Positions 34,599 to 46,803 of a DNA stretch of 64,000 bases are shown here, in pieces. The stretch is taken from assembly GCA_003013855.2 (NCBI GenBank), contig ML058549.1, positions 744,001 through 808,000 of the forward strand. Reading direction: 5' to 3'. A program made the position numbers and the translations under genes. The stretch's first letter is position 1, and the number at the start of each line of letters is the position of its first letter. The notes under the pieces are model-generated. The model was not told the DNA's origin. It was given only the letters and a program-made list of their open reading frames with translations, and made no database searches. The stretch comes from Liriodendron chinense (Eukaryota; Streptophyta; Magnoliopsida; Magnoliales; Magnoliaceae).

Positions 34599-37500
34599 AT
34601 GTCAAAAGGGGATTCTAGTATGGTTTCCAAACCTCCATATTTTGATGGATCAAATTATGCTTATTGGAAAGCAAGAATGAGAGTCTTCTTGCTATCATTG
34701 GATCATACAACATGGAGATCTGTGGAAATCAAATATGAAATACCCCTCTTGAGCACTGTCATAGATGGGGTCACCACTACCACAGTCAAGCCTGATGATT
34801 TATGGATTGATCTTGAACAACTGAGATACATTAGCAATGCCAAGGCACTCAATGCTATCTTTTGTGCCGTTTCAGCTGATGAGTTTAAAAGAATTTGTAA
34901 TTGCACAACTGCTAAGGAAGCATGGGACATCTTTGAAACCACTCATGAAGGAACTAGTACAGTCAAGAGGTCAAAACTTCAGCTCTTGACCACTCAGTTT
35001 GAGAATATGAAAATGGAGGAACATGAGAACTTCATGGACTTTTACACCCGACTGAGTGATGTCACCAATGCTATGTGGGGATTGGGGGAGAGAATTTCGG
35101 ATCCGCGCATTTGTAAGAAAATTCTAAGATCCTTACCCGAACGATTCTCCTCCAAGATCATAACTATTGAGGAATGTAGAGATATTGATACTATGAAAAT
35201 AGAAGATTTACTAGGATCTCTATAGACCCATGAACTTCATTTCAAGAAATCCCCAAAAGGTAGAAACACAGTGTTGAAAACCTCACACACTACACAAGAA
35301 TCTATAGTTGATAGTGATGAAGAAATGGATATGAATGAAATGGCTCTTATGGCCAAAAAGTTTAGAAAATTCTTCAAAAACAAAGGAAAGAGGGTTGACA
35401 AAAATAGCAAATCTTTTGACAAAAAGCGCTATACAGGAAAATCTTACAACAAGCCAAAAGATCCTAAGTGCTACAACTGTGGACGCTATGGTCATATTGC
35501 CTCTGACTGTCAAGCTCCTGCCAAAGAAAAATTCAAAAAGAAAGCAATGGCAGCCACATGGGACAACCTCGAGAGCACAGATTCAGAAACAGAAGAATAT
35601 CAAAGTGATGAGAGAGGATCAGTTAAAATTCTGATGGCCTCTATCTCGGAGATTGTCCCAGACTTACAAGGCGAAAGAGACAATGATGATCATGAGCTAT
35701 CAAAACACAATGTGATATCCTCCGATGATGACGAGGATGATAATGAAGGTTTGCAAGTTGCCTATGATGAGCTATTTCGTCAAAGCATCCTTCTTACCAA
35801 GAAGTTGAGCCAAGCTAATATTGACAATAATAAATTGGCTGATGAAATGCAAGAAGTGAAGAGAGAAAACCACTGATTTTACCATCAGATCTGTGAATTG
35901 GAAAAGAAAAACAAAGCAACTCAAGACAAAATTGATACCCTAGAAGATGAGCTGAAAAAGGCAAAATCTACAAATCAGTGTTTAGTCTTGCAGCTTAATC
36001 AAGAAACTCAACTCAATGAAAGATTTGCCCAAAGTAGAGAAAAACTTGATGATATCCTTAAGTCAGGTAAGCCTTGTAGGAATACAAGAGGGCTAGGCTA
36101 TGATGAGGCAACTAAGGTTAGTAACCCAGAACCTAAAAAGACCAGGAATGCATCAGGAAGCACTAAGAGAAATTCACCTATATGTCATGCATGCGGAGAT
36201 GTTGGACATTTGAAGTTTGAATGCTTGGTCTTTAAGAATCCGGTTCGAAACTTGAAAGGTAAATTTGTACCTACCAGAAAAAGGATGAATCAGATGTGGA
36301 GTCCTCCTAAACAAACTCCAAACATGAGGAAAAATTATCCCACTCCACCGAAGAAAGACAAAAGAATGGAAGAGCTCCTTGAAATGGTAAAACAATTGAA
36401 CAAAAGAACCATGGAGCTGATGAAAGAGAAAGCAAGTAAAGAGAAAGCCTCAACAGCTTATGCCCAAACAATGACATCCCTAGAATCAACCAAGAAACCT
36501 AGTTCTCCAAAACGGGTAGTCTCTAAATGGGTAGTAAAAAACAAATGCTTAGTTATCCATACAGCCCTTAGAGCCGGAAGAAACACTAGGTGGTACCTTG
36601 ATAGTGGATGCTCCCGACACATGACAGGTGACAAGACTCAGTTTTGTGATTATGCTGAATTTGATGGTGGGTCTGTTACCTTTGGAGATGGGAGTGTTGC
36701 CAACATTGTTGGAAAGGGAACCATCACCGGGCCAGGATTGCCCAAAATTGAGGATGTACTATGTGTTGACGGTTTAAAACATAATCTATTAAGCATCTCT
36801 CAAATATGCGATGAACAACATTCGGTGAAATTCTCCAAAGAAATGTGCGAAATTATGGATCAATCTGGAAAATTATTATTAAAAGGGTTTCGCACGGGTG
36901 ATAACTGCTATGTGATTGAAAACAAAGGTGATGAGGGACCATCTGCCGTATGCCACATGGCTATTAATGATGAAACTGAGTTATGGCATCAACGGCTTGG
37001 TCATGTCCATTACAGGAACCTTGCTAGGTTGAGTAGAAAGAAATTGGTAAGAGGCTTACCAAAGATTGGGAAGAAACCAAAAGAAGTATGTGCTGAATGC
37101 TTGAAAGGTAAACAAATTAAAGTTGCACATAAGAAGACATCCATCATCGCTACATCAAAACCCCTTGATCTACTCCACATGGATCTTGTAGGCCCCACAA
37201 GAGTTATGAGTCAAGGTGGTAAGAGGTACTTCTTCGTTATTGTTGACGACTATTCCCGATATACATGGGTTGTATTTTTGAAAGAAAAGTCGGATACATT
37301 TGAGGAGTTTGAGAAACTCATGAAACGACTCCACAATGAAAAAGAATGCACAGTAAAACGTATTAGGAGTGATCATGGGGGGGAATTTGAGGACGGGCGC
37401 TTTGAACTATTCTGTGAAAATTTAGGCATCAAACATGAATTCTCAGCCCCAAGAACTCCACAACAAAATGGAGTAGCAGAAAGGAAAAACAGAGTACTAC

Positions 37501-39593
37501 TCGACATGGCCACAGTCATGATGAACAGTAAAAATATAGCTCAAAATCTATGGGCCGAAGCAGTGAATACAGCTTGTCACATCATTAACCGAGTTTATTT
37601 GAGAGCCGGCCTAGATAAGACCCCATATGAGCTGTGGAATGGAAAAGTCCCAAACATCAAGTACTTTAGGGTCTTTGGTAGCAAATGTCACATCCTTCGA
37701 GATAGAGAAAATCTAGGAAAATTTGACTCTAAGAGCGATGAGGGAATATTTCTAGGATATGCTTCTGATAGTCGGGCCTATAGAGTGTACAACACAAGGA
37801 CTAAAACAACTCAAGAATCCATAAATGTTGTCATTGATGACCAATCCAAAGAAGACACAAGACTGGATGATGATGAAGTGGGAGAACCGTGCCACATAGG
37901 TAAACCTGTTGAAAAATCTCCCACTCCCAATGCCTCAATAGCTTCGGGAAATGCTCCATATATCAAGGATCATCCCCTCAATCAAATCATTGGAGATCCG
38001 GATGTTGGAGTCAAGACTAGAAGACAACTTGAAGCCATCAACAGTCATGTGTGCTTCACTTCAAAAATTGAACCAAAAAATATAAATGAGGCTCTCAATG
38101 ATGAGTTTTGGATACTTGCAATGCAAGAGGAACTTCAACAGTTTACCCGAAATGATGTTTGGTTTCTAGTTGAAAGACCATATGAGAAAAATGTCATTGG
38201 AACCAAATGGATCTTCAAAAACAAAACAGATGAATCTGGCAATGTGATTCGAAACAAAGCACGTCTTGTAGCTCAAGGGTACTCTCAAATTGAGGGAATT
38301 GATTTTGATGAAACTTTTGCCCCGGTAGCTAGACTCGAATCCATTCGAATTCTCATGTCCATAGCATGTGCTCTCAAATTCAAATTATTTCAAATGGATG
38401 TGAAAAGTGCCTTTCTAAATGGTATACTTGATGAGGAGGTGTATGTTGAACAACCAAAAGGGTTTGTAGACCCTAGTTATCCTCAAAGAGTCTACTGATT
38501 GAAAAAGGCTCTCTATGGGTTAAAACAAGCCCCCCGAGCATGGTATGAACGCCTTACTCAATTTCTAATTGCTCACCAATTTGTTAGGGGGAGTGTTTAT
38601 AAAACACTATTTGTTAAGAGAACGGCTAATTCCTTTCTCATTGCTCAGATTTATGTGGATGATATTGTATTTGGGTCAAACTGTGAAGAATTCTCTGCTT
38701 TATTTGCTGAACTAATGAAATCTGAATTTGAGATGAGTTTGGTTGGCGAACTGAATTTTTTCCTAGGATTACAAGTTAAACAACTGAAAAATGGAATCTT
38801 TATCAACCAAACTAAGTATGCAAAAGATTTAGTCGAGAGATTTGGGCTAGACTCGGGTCGATCACACACCACGCCTATGGCCACCACCATTAAACTTTCT
38901 AAAGACTTATCTGGCAATAGTGTTGATCAACATTTATATAGAAGTATGATTGGGAGTCTTCTCTACCTCACAGCAAGTAGACCCGATATCGCCTTTAGTG
39001 TAGGGGCATGTGCTAGATTTCAAGCCGATCCTAAGGAATCACACCTCATTGCTGTAAAACGAGTGATTAGATATGTGGCCTGCACAACTGAATATGGCTT
39101 GTGGTACCCCTTTGACACCTCAACCATCATTGCGGGGTACTCCAATGCCGATTGGGCCGAAAATATGGATGATAGAAAATCCATAAGCGGTGGCTGCTTT
39201 TACGTCGGGAACTGCTTAGTTGCTTGGCATAGCAAAAAGCAAAACTCCATCTCTTTGTCCACCACTGAAGCTGAATATATTGCTGCCGGTAGTTGCTGTG
39301 CTCAACTACTTTGGATGAAATAGATGTTGAAGGATTATGGTCTTAATCAGGACGAAATGACGCTTTTTTGTGACAACACAAGCGCCATTAATATCTCAAA
39401 AAATCCGGTTCAACATTCACGAACCAAGCATATCGACATCCGGCACCATTTTATAAGAGAACTAGTTGAGGAAAAACTGATCAATCTTGAATACATCCAA
39501 ACCGAGCGGCAATTGGCCGACATCCTTACTAAGCCGTTAGATTCCACAAGGTTTGAACACCTTCGGAAGTCTATCGGTGTATGCTCACTCTAG
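34599..39593 (+). pseudogene. gag-pol: Copia (SIRE-like) gag-pol polyprotein, four nonsense codons
   Basis: One reading frame of 1,664 codons from ATG 34599, with in-frame stops at 35223 (TAG), 35874 (TGA), 38496 (TGA) and 39321 (TAG) and no frameshift. Domains in order: copia gag (YFDGSNYAYWKARMRVF, residues 1-210); zinc knuckle CYNCGRYGHIASDC (about 291); a coiled region; second knuckle CHACGDVGHLKFEC (about 529); protease WYLDSGCSRHMTG (Asp 668); pre-integrase HxxxH-CxxC (about 797-840); integrase D862, D925, E961 with D35E spacing; reverse transcriptase with YVDD at 1352; RNase H with NADWAEN and STTEAEYIA. The protease-integrase-RT order is that of copia; the sequence style and long 3' region suggest the SIRE/Maximus clade. 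The protein is intact in plan but broken, so the copy is probably not autonomous. Confidence 0.9.
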
Positions 39594-40113
39594 CAGATTC
39601 GAAAATCATGTGCATATAGGTATATCTGAGGAATTAGCCTCATTTTATTGAGTGATCATTGATATCCCAAAGCTTACATTCTCATAAAATTCGCTGGGGA
39701 ATCATTTGCTGAAGGAAGAAAGGGTTTAACTGCTTAAATGTCACTGGGGGCATTTCCGATTGATCGGACACTTCTCCGATCAATCGGAAATATCGGGAGT
39801 TCAATAGTTAAATACGCGAGCCCTGTTCATTTCTGCCCTAGTTCCTGTTTTTTTATCAGCCTCTTCTGGTAGGGCATCCCTATGCGATCGGACTGAAGCT
39901 CAGTTGGCTTTCCATCGGTCCTCATTTGCAGCAACAATCGCTCTTCGTGTCTCCTAGGTAAGATCGCACAAGCTGTCAGTTCGGTTTCTTGCTATCCGAT
40001 CGGTTTCTTTTATCCCTTTCCTCTATTAGCTTCTCATTTGTAGGGATTTGAGGTTCTTCCTATCCATCTTGGTGTCTGTATTGTTCAAATCCATTCTCCA
40101 ATCTTGATACACC
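39594..40113 (+). promoter_or_regulatory. Spacer with inverted-repeat words and TATA-like motif before the accessory ORF
   Basis: The 520 bp between pol and the accessory ORF encodes nothing. At 39748-39792 it has TTCCGATTGATCGGACA and CTCCGATCAATCGGAAA, the same words as the LTR array. They are followed by GTTAAATACGCG (39807-39818), a weak TATA-like string, then a pyrimidine-rich leader to ATG 40114. The layout copies that of the LTR promoter and of the gypsy accessory ORF at 49.6-50.6 kb. A separate promoter for the accessory ORF is inferred, not shown. Confidence 0.45.
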
Positions 40114-41292
40114 ATGCCTAAAGATCCGAAAGGCAAGTCCAAGATGGCTGCAGGGCCATCCACCACTGCCAGGCCCAAGAAGCTGCAAACTTCTCGACCC
40201 TCTCAGGCCTCTCCTCCTCCTGCTGCTTCTCCTACCCAGCCTGAGAGTCCAGCCTCTCTCTCTCGGTTTCAATCTCGCACCATTATATATGAGAGAGAGG
40301 TCGCTGTGTCATGTGTGGAGCCCTTTGGCATTCCCGCTCTTCTTGCACAGATTGGGTGGGATGGTTTGCTACGATTTGGCGGCGTAGCCCATCCTGAGGT
40401 TGTGTATACATTTCTATCTAAAATCATCAACCCCGTTGGAAACCCTCCCTCATGTGAGGTTATTGTCGGAGGCCGGGTAGTCAAGGTCACAGCCCAAACA
40501 ATAGCCGACCTGATTGGTGTTCCCGTGTCCACAGCCCCACAACCAAATGACAATCTTCTTGATACTTCTCTTAGGGCTGATTGGACTCGATACTTATTTC
40601 GTTGTCCCAATCCGGAGTGGATAGACGGTAGTGCACTTCGGGCATCTGAAATGTCCAATAGGTTTCGAGTGCTCCACCAGATCTTCAGCATAAACGTCTA
40701 CCCTCGCAGTACCAACAAATCCGACCTGACTGCAAATATGGTCAATCTGCTCTATCACGTTGGTCATGGGACACGCCTGTGTCTCCCATCCATCATTTTG
40801 CATCATATTCTGGACGCTCTGCCACACAACCGCAACACCATTCCGTTCGGCTGGATCATCACCAGATTGGGGCACGATTGCGGGTTCACAGATATTGTGG
40901 TCCACCCTATTCCTCGCCGCACCTTCCGGGACCTCAATATCAAGAAAATGACCCTCCCAAAAGAAGATAACGTCGAAGATCGGGATTTCTCTCACACTCC
41001 TACCTAGGTGTCAGCTGACACCCACAGCAGATCTTCAGCTCCATCACCGTCGCCGGCCCCAGCTCGTCGCTCAGTCAAGCGGCGACTTCAGTCCGACGCT
41101 TCTTCGGCACCTCCTCCTCCCAACATGGAGTAGATCACTGCTCAACTAGATCGAGTGGAGGGTGCCCTTGCATAGCATGGTGAGAGGCTGTCGCGTCTAG
41201 AGGGCCTGATGCAGACCATTCATGATGCTGTCCAGCGCCTCACATCCGCCCTCTCATGTCGTCGAGATGACGTCGCTGGCCCTGCTCCATAG
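40114..41292 (+). pseudogene. Accessory ORF downstream of pol in the copia element
   Basis: Starts ATG 40114; open for 297 codons to TAG 41005, then continues in frame to TAG 41290 with two more TAGs (41131, 41173). Read through, it is 392 codons. The N-terminus is basic and Pro/Ser-rich (MPKDPKGKSK). The core contains IGWDGLLRFGG (Trp 82) and FRVLHQIFSINVYPRSTN, MVNLLYHVGH and LCLPSIILHHILDALPHN. The C-terminus has heptad-like leucines (ITAQLDRVEGALA, then RLSRLEGLMQTIHDAVQRL). The core resembles what databases call putative plant transposon protein (Transposase_32-type, from memory). It is homologous to the gypsy ORF at 50628-51812. It occupies the place where SIRE elements carry an env-like ORF, but I see no signal peptide or membrane segment. 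Function unknown. Confidence 0.75.
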
Positions 41293-41578
41293 CTGCCTAT
41301 CTTTTTAGTCAGGGTCCTTAGTGTTTAGTCGTCGCAGATATCTTTTTGGAGCGACGTTGTTAGTTGTTTTGATTGATACATCTTTTCTTTGATATATTTT
41401 GCTTTGGATAGTCTGATGGTCACTCTTGTTGGGTATTTTGGATATTTTGGTATGATTTGTGTTCGATATGAATATTTGGATGATCATTATGTTTTTTGGT
41501 TATGATTATTTTTGCTATGATCTTATATTGAATCGTCTGATGATCATTCTTTTTGGCTATCTTGTGCATATATACATA

Positions 41579-43239
41579 TGATCAAGTCAGCTTCAAGCCT
41601 CACCACCCAAACCTTTGATCCCAAAACCTTCTATAGATAGCCCAAATTCTTCCTAGGCACACCCTTAGCACCATCTATAGCCCACCTTCCATTAAGATCA
41701 GCAATGGAAGGGTTCTTGGTAGCAGAAGTTGCTTTAAAATTGAAAAACTATAAGTCTGCTCTCTCCGATACATACCCGATCCATCGGAGAATAGTCCGAT
41801 AGATGTCCGATCAATCGGACAATGTGTCCGATCCATCGGAGAATAGTCCAGTTACATTGTAAACTCTCTGGACACTTTTTCGAGCCATCGGAGGCCTGTC
41901 CGATCCATCGGACAGGGTGTTCCGATCAATCGGACAGTATGTCCGATCAATCGTAAAATTTTCCAGCAAACAATGAAAATCTCTCTGGACACTTTTACAA
42001 TCCCTCGGAGGTCTGTCCGATCCATCGGACAGGGGTGCTCCGATCCATCGGACACACATACGATCCATCGGAGGAATTTTCAGAAAAATTACATCAACTC
42101 TCTTGAAGAAATTCCGATCAATCGGACAGGGTATTCTGATCAATCGGAACTAAGTCCGATCAATCGGAGAACCTGTTTTTAAGCAAAATTCAAATTTGGC
42201 TAAAACTTATGTCTGATCGATTGGAACCTATCGAGCTGACCATTTTCTGACCGTTGAATGTCATATCTATTTATAGAACTCGGTTGGATCTTGCCAAAGA
42301 CACCTTGAGCATCTTTTAGGGTTTGTGTGAGCCTTCTTCTTGAGATCCCCTTCTTCCAAACCCTTAGATTTGTTGAGTTCATACTTCAATCCATGTTGAT
42401 CTGACCAACATTGATTAAGCATTCAAAGCTTGGATTGAATCATGAACTCAACCCCTCTTTAATGGCATCTTGACCTACCTTTCATAGATATTCTCTTGTC
42501 ATCATTGCCATTAATGGTGGATTAGGTAGAAGCTTTCCTCACATAAAAGCCATATCCCAAAATAGCCTCAACCTAACCTCAATCCCTCACCTTGGAATCT
42601 ACAATGGGTTATCCGGAGCAAAGTTGCTGATCGAGGGAGCTGAAGAAGACGTCTTCCGTACAAGCCGAAGCTTCTTCAACAAAGGCATCATCAAGGGACT
42701 CAATCAGCTAAGTATATTTAGTCTTTCGAGTCCAAGAAACCTCCTCAAGTTGAGATTTGGGTTTCAGAGTTTGAAGAACCAAACTCGGTAGAGTCCTTGC
42801 ATAGGACAAGTCCTTGAGTAGGACAAGCCCTTGTGTAGGACTAAGTGGTCATGGATTAGTCCTATGGAAGGATAAATCCATGTGTTGAGTCGTAAGTCCT
42901 TTTGTAGGCTGTTAAGTTTTATGGTTAACCTCATTTAAAACCATAGTGATAGTGAAATCCGGCCACTCAAGGAGTGAGTGGATCAGCCGAGAGTGGAGTA
43001 GGTACATAACCGAACCACTATAAAAATCTCTTGTTGTGTGGTGAATGGATGAACTGATTTACTTCTTTCACATGTGCTTTTATTGATTTATATTCTGCAT
43101 ATCTTGTGTTTGATGAAAGTGCTCTAAGAATACTTTGTATTGAGAAATTTAAAAAGTGTCCTATTCACCCCCCTCTAGGACAAGGTAACTTGTTTCTTGC
43201 TTCTACAACAGCGGTAATCAAACTTATACCGCATTTTCA
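41579..43239 (+). mobile_element. 3' LTR of the SIRE-like copia element (family A)
   Basis: 1,661 bp copy of 32845-34524, starting TGATCAAGTCAGC and ending CCGCATTTTCA. It carries the inverted-repeat array 41780-42226 and TATTTATAG at about 42268. No polypurine tract lies immediately upstream (the sequence there is CATATATACATA). 41293-41578 is AT-rich non-coding sequence. The flank after the LTR (GAAAC) does not match the flank before the 5' LTR. Confidence 0.85.
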
Positions 43240-45114
43240 GAAACATCTGTTGCATGACTTTTAATCATTGTGCTAACTCTTGCACGCAAGTTGTTGGGAG
43301 GGCTAAGGTGACTTTGGCGGATTGTGTTTGCAGGGGTTGAGTGTCCTGCATGTCGTAGGCTGGGAGATGGTGGACCTCTTCTTTATAGTCGGCCATGGCT
43401 ATCTGGGATCGGGTATGGATGATGCTATTGAAGGGAGGTTCGGTTTGTGAACGGCAAGCTCTTAAAGGCGCAACGGTTCTAATATATGTCTATATATTTT
43501 TTAAAGTTTTGGTTTTAAGGAGGAAATGAATGCTGATGTTGATGTTAATATGCACAAGAACTTTTAATTCTCAGAACTGGTGAAATCCTGTTTTTTAAGT
43601 CGGGTCTAGCTAGTGTGGCTAATTTCTTCTTCCCAGCAGAGTTGCCTTTTGTGGACATTAGATTCACGTGGGGTTGAATCGCGGCTTCCACTTGGCTCTG
43701 CCTGTTTTTTAAGTCGGGTTTAGCTAGTGCGGCTAATTTCTTCTCCCCAGCGGAGTTGCCTTTTTGTGGACATTAGATTCACGTGGGGTTGAATCGCGGC
43801 TTCCACTTGGCTCTGCCTCTTTCGAGGGCTTTTGCGCTTATGGTGTGTTTGATAAGAGTTTATATAAGACTGGAGTCCCCACTAGTCAGTTACCTCGAAT
43901 CTACAATCCGTTAAACCCTATAGAAACACTTAAGAGCAGGAATTCGAAGATTCATAATCTTAAGAATGACTCATTGATCGACATTAAGATATTCAATGTA
44001 AGGACCGTGGTTACAGAGAGGGAAAGGGTTAGGCACCCACTCGGCCCGCATAAGAGTACGATCTCTACTTCATAAGATTTCATGAATTCGGCGGGATTAG
44101 TTCTGGTTCTTGCACTATGGTGCTATGCAGGAATGTGTGAGATAATGGTGTGTTTTAATACATCATCTTCGTCCAATAGTGTCTCAAGACAAGAGGAATA
44201 AGTCCCTGACTCATGTGCTAGACTAGTGGTTTTTGTAGTATGATAAGATGCAGTGTGTGGGGATGATGTGTTTAATGCACCGACGCCATCTAGTAGTGTG
44301 TCGGGATAAGATGAATCGATCCTTGACTCACATACTATATTAGCAGATCGACTAGTCAATTAAAGTTTTTGATAGGCAAGATCTGAGTAACTCGGCAAGC
44401 CTCAAGCATACACTCAAGCCGACTAGGTGAGATGTTATGTATAGATGCTATGCATACCAACTGAGATTTTCGATGGGCAGGGTCCGATCAAATCAGCAAG
44501 CCACAGAGCATACTTCCCTAAGTCGGTATTCATGTAAGATGATATGAATATGGACGAATGAGATAAGTAGGGGGGTTGAGAAGAGAATGAGTATTGCACT
44601 AATGTTGATGCAAGGTTGAACAAAGTTAGTTCAAGGTTGGATAGATGGATGGACGGAGGTGTCACAAGGATTAGGTCGGGTAGCTTGGGCTAGGACTTCG
44701 ATGGCTCAGGAGGCTCAGATTTGGGCTCGGCTAGACCAGGGCTAGACTCTCTCTTCCTCACTCTCACTCTCCTTGGTGGAGGGATGACTAAGGCTAAGAC
44801 TAGGGTGGAGAGGCTCTCTCTTTCACTTGAAGGGATGGCTTGGTGTGTTGGGTGTGTTGAAATGAGAAGGGGAGGGGACTATTTATAGCCTCCAACCCTG
44901 GTTTTACTATAACTCCAAGTAAGATTGGGGTTTAAATAGGTTACAAGGGCTGAAATTTGATATCTCCACATGACGACATCTCATTATTGGATGGCTTGGT
45001 AAAATTGTAAATAGTATAAAGGGGGAAGGGTATTGTCGGATGTGATTCTCTTCACACATTTCAAGGAGGTAGAAGAGAAGGGAAACGTGGCTCACACGAG
45101 TATGTCCCAGAGAG
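43240..45114. other. Non-coding region with local tandem duplications, probably LTR-element leader
   Basis: No protein domain is visible. There is a 114 bp tandem duplication (43588-43701, 43702-43816) containing TTCACGTGGGGTTGAATCGC. Two diverged repeats of about 117 bp (44149 and 44268) and two of about 100 bp (44365 and 44462) follow. AGGACCGTGGTTACAGAGAG followed by GGTTAGGCACCCACTCGG (44000-44045) resembles wording common in plant LTR leaders. It may be the continuation of the minus gypsy element seen at 31404-32844. Confidence 0.4.
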
Positions 45115-46803
45115 TGTTAGTGCACTTTTCTGTGGCATACTAGTGCACCTTGTTTGTCAATCACTTACGTCAGTGAGTCTAGTGTCGGTTGAGCTTAATG
45201 AAGACAAAGATCGAAGACACAAGACGGACCAGCTACATCAAGGATGAAGAAACAGGTAAAAGTGATGCCTTGGTGTGCCTTGCCTTGACCAAAACCTAAC
45301 CCATAACCTCTTAGATGACTTGGACCAACTAGGTATACCCTTAGTCATCATCATTAATCTTAGAACTCCATGAAAGACATGATAAGTTAGACTAATTTAA
45401 GAGGTGGAAGCTGCTGTAAACAAAACAGCTCAAACAGCAGTTTTCGATTGATCTCCGATCAATCGGACATTGGCTCCGATAGGACTCCGATCCATCGGAC
45501 AGAAGCTCCGATTAATTGAAAATTTTTCCAGCAACCTTGAAAATCCACTGGACATATTTCTGATCAATCGGACATACTTCCGATCCATCGGAAGGGGTCA
45601 GTCCGATCAATCGGACAATGTTCCGATCAATCGAAATATCTTCCAGAGAATTCACTGGACTGATTTCCGATCAATCGAACATGTCTCCGATCAATCGGAC
45701 CTTTTGTCTGATCAATCGAAGATGCGCAAATCTGCCCATTTTTTTACCGTTGGAGCTCGAACTTTATAAATATTGAGCTCGGTTCTTGGGCATTTAGAGA
45801 GGGTTTTAAGAGCCTATTTGCCATACCTTTTGTACATCATGTGGGGCCTTCAAGAGGAGGAGATTCAAGTCATATCCCTTGTGTTTAAATCACAAGTGAG
45901 GGCATTCAAATGCAAATATAGAGATGACTTGATTCCTCTCTCAATTCTAGAGGTGAGACACTATACCACATAGTTATATCTCTTGTTCAATATCTTTAGA
46001 AGACCCTCTAGGTGAATCTCCTAGTTAGGACAAGCTACATACCCCATGTAGGAGATTCAACCATTCCCGAGCACCTTAGGCATCTCCAATGGAGCATCAC
46101 ATGCAAGGTAGCTGATCTTGGAGCTGCAGCATTGGCAAAGCGGCTGCGTCAAAGATCGGGGGAGCACAAGGGGAACTGATTCAAGCACGAGAAAGCGAGA
46201 AGAAGCAACCCAAAGCAGCACTACAAAGAGGCTCAATCCGACAAGTAAGGTTGTCTTGTTAGGAGTCCATCCACTCAATTCCCTGTGGGGGTTGAGTGTA
46301 GAGTTTGTTTGACAAACTCGAACTAGGTCATTTGCCGATCCTTGGCCTATTAGTTGGGTCTAAAATTCAGGGACGTCAGCCGTTCCTTGGCACGTTAGTC
46401 GGGCCTAAACAAAGTCTCCAAGAGGGAGCCACCAACACGGGTACAAACGTGTAGGTTGGGGAAGAACCTGTAAACTCCTCGGTTGGGTGGATCCGAGTTA
46501 AAACACCTTGGTTGGGAGGAACCAGATTTAAACTCCCCAGTGAATGCCGGTGTGCTTAAAGGGTGCTCAAAGGGGTTGAGTACTTGAACAGGGAGTGGAG
46601 TAGACAAGTAATCGAACCACTATACATCCTTGTGTTTGTGACTGTTCTTGAGCACATTTCTCTTTATGCATTATGTTTAAATTGGTTAATTATGAATGCT
46701 TAGTTGGGAATGCATGCTAGGCATTTGATAGGCACATCCACACACAAAAGATGTACTTTCACTACCTCATGTTGACTTGAGCTTTTCTTAATCCATCCTC
46801 TAT
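45115..46803 (+). mobile_element. Solo LTR, family B-like with TCCGATC array, left part
   Basis: Starts TGTTAGTGCACTTTTCTGTGG; the right part is 59157-59421 after the gypsy insertion. The outer duplication is GAGAG (45110-45114, 59422-59426). It shares the ends and flank blocks of the family B LTRs. In the promoter region, however, it has TCCGATCAATCGGA words (45448-45722) like the family A LTR rather than GACCGGTC words, followed by ACTTTATAAATATTG at about 45770. No internal region, so a solo LTR. Confidence 0.85.

Noticed and set aside
40594..40995. Minus-strand ORFs inside the copia accessory ORF (40269-40691, 40594-40995)
   Set aside because: Shadows of the sense ORF, which has homology and a coiled coil; the antisense frames have none.
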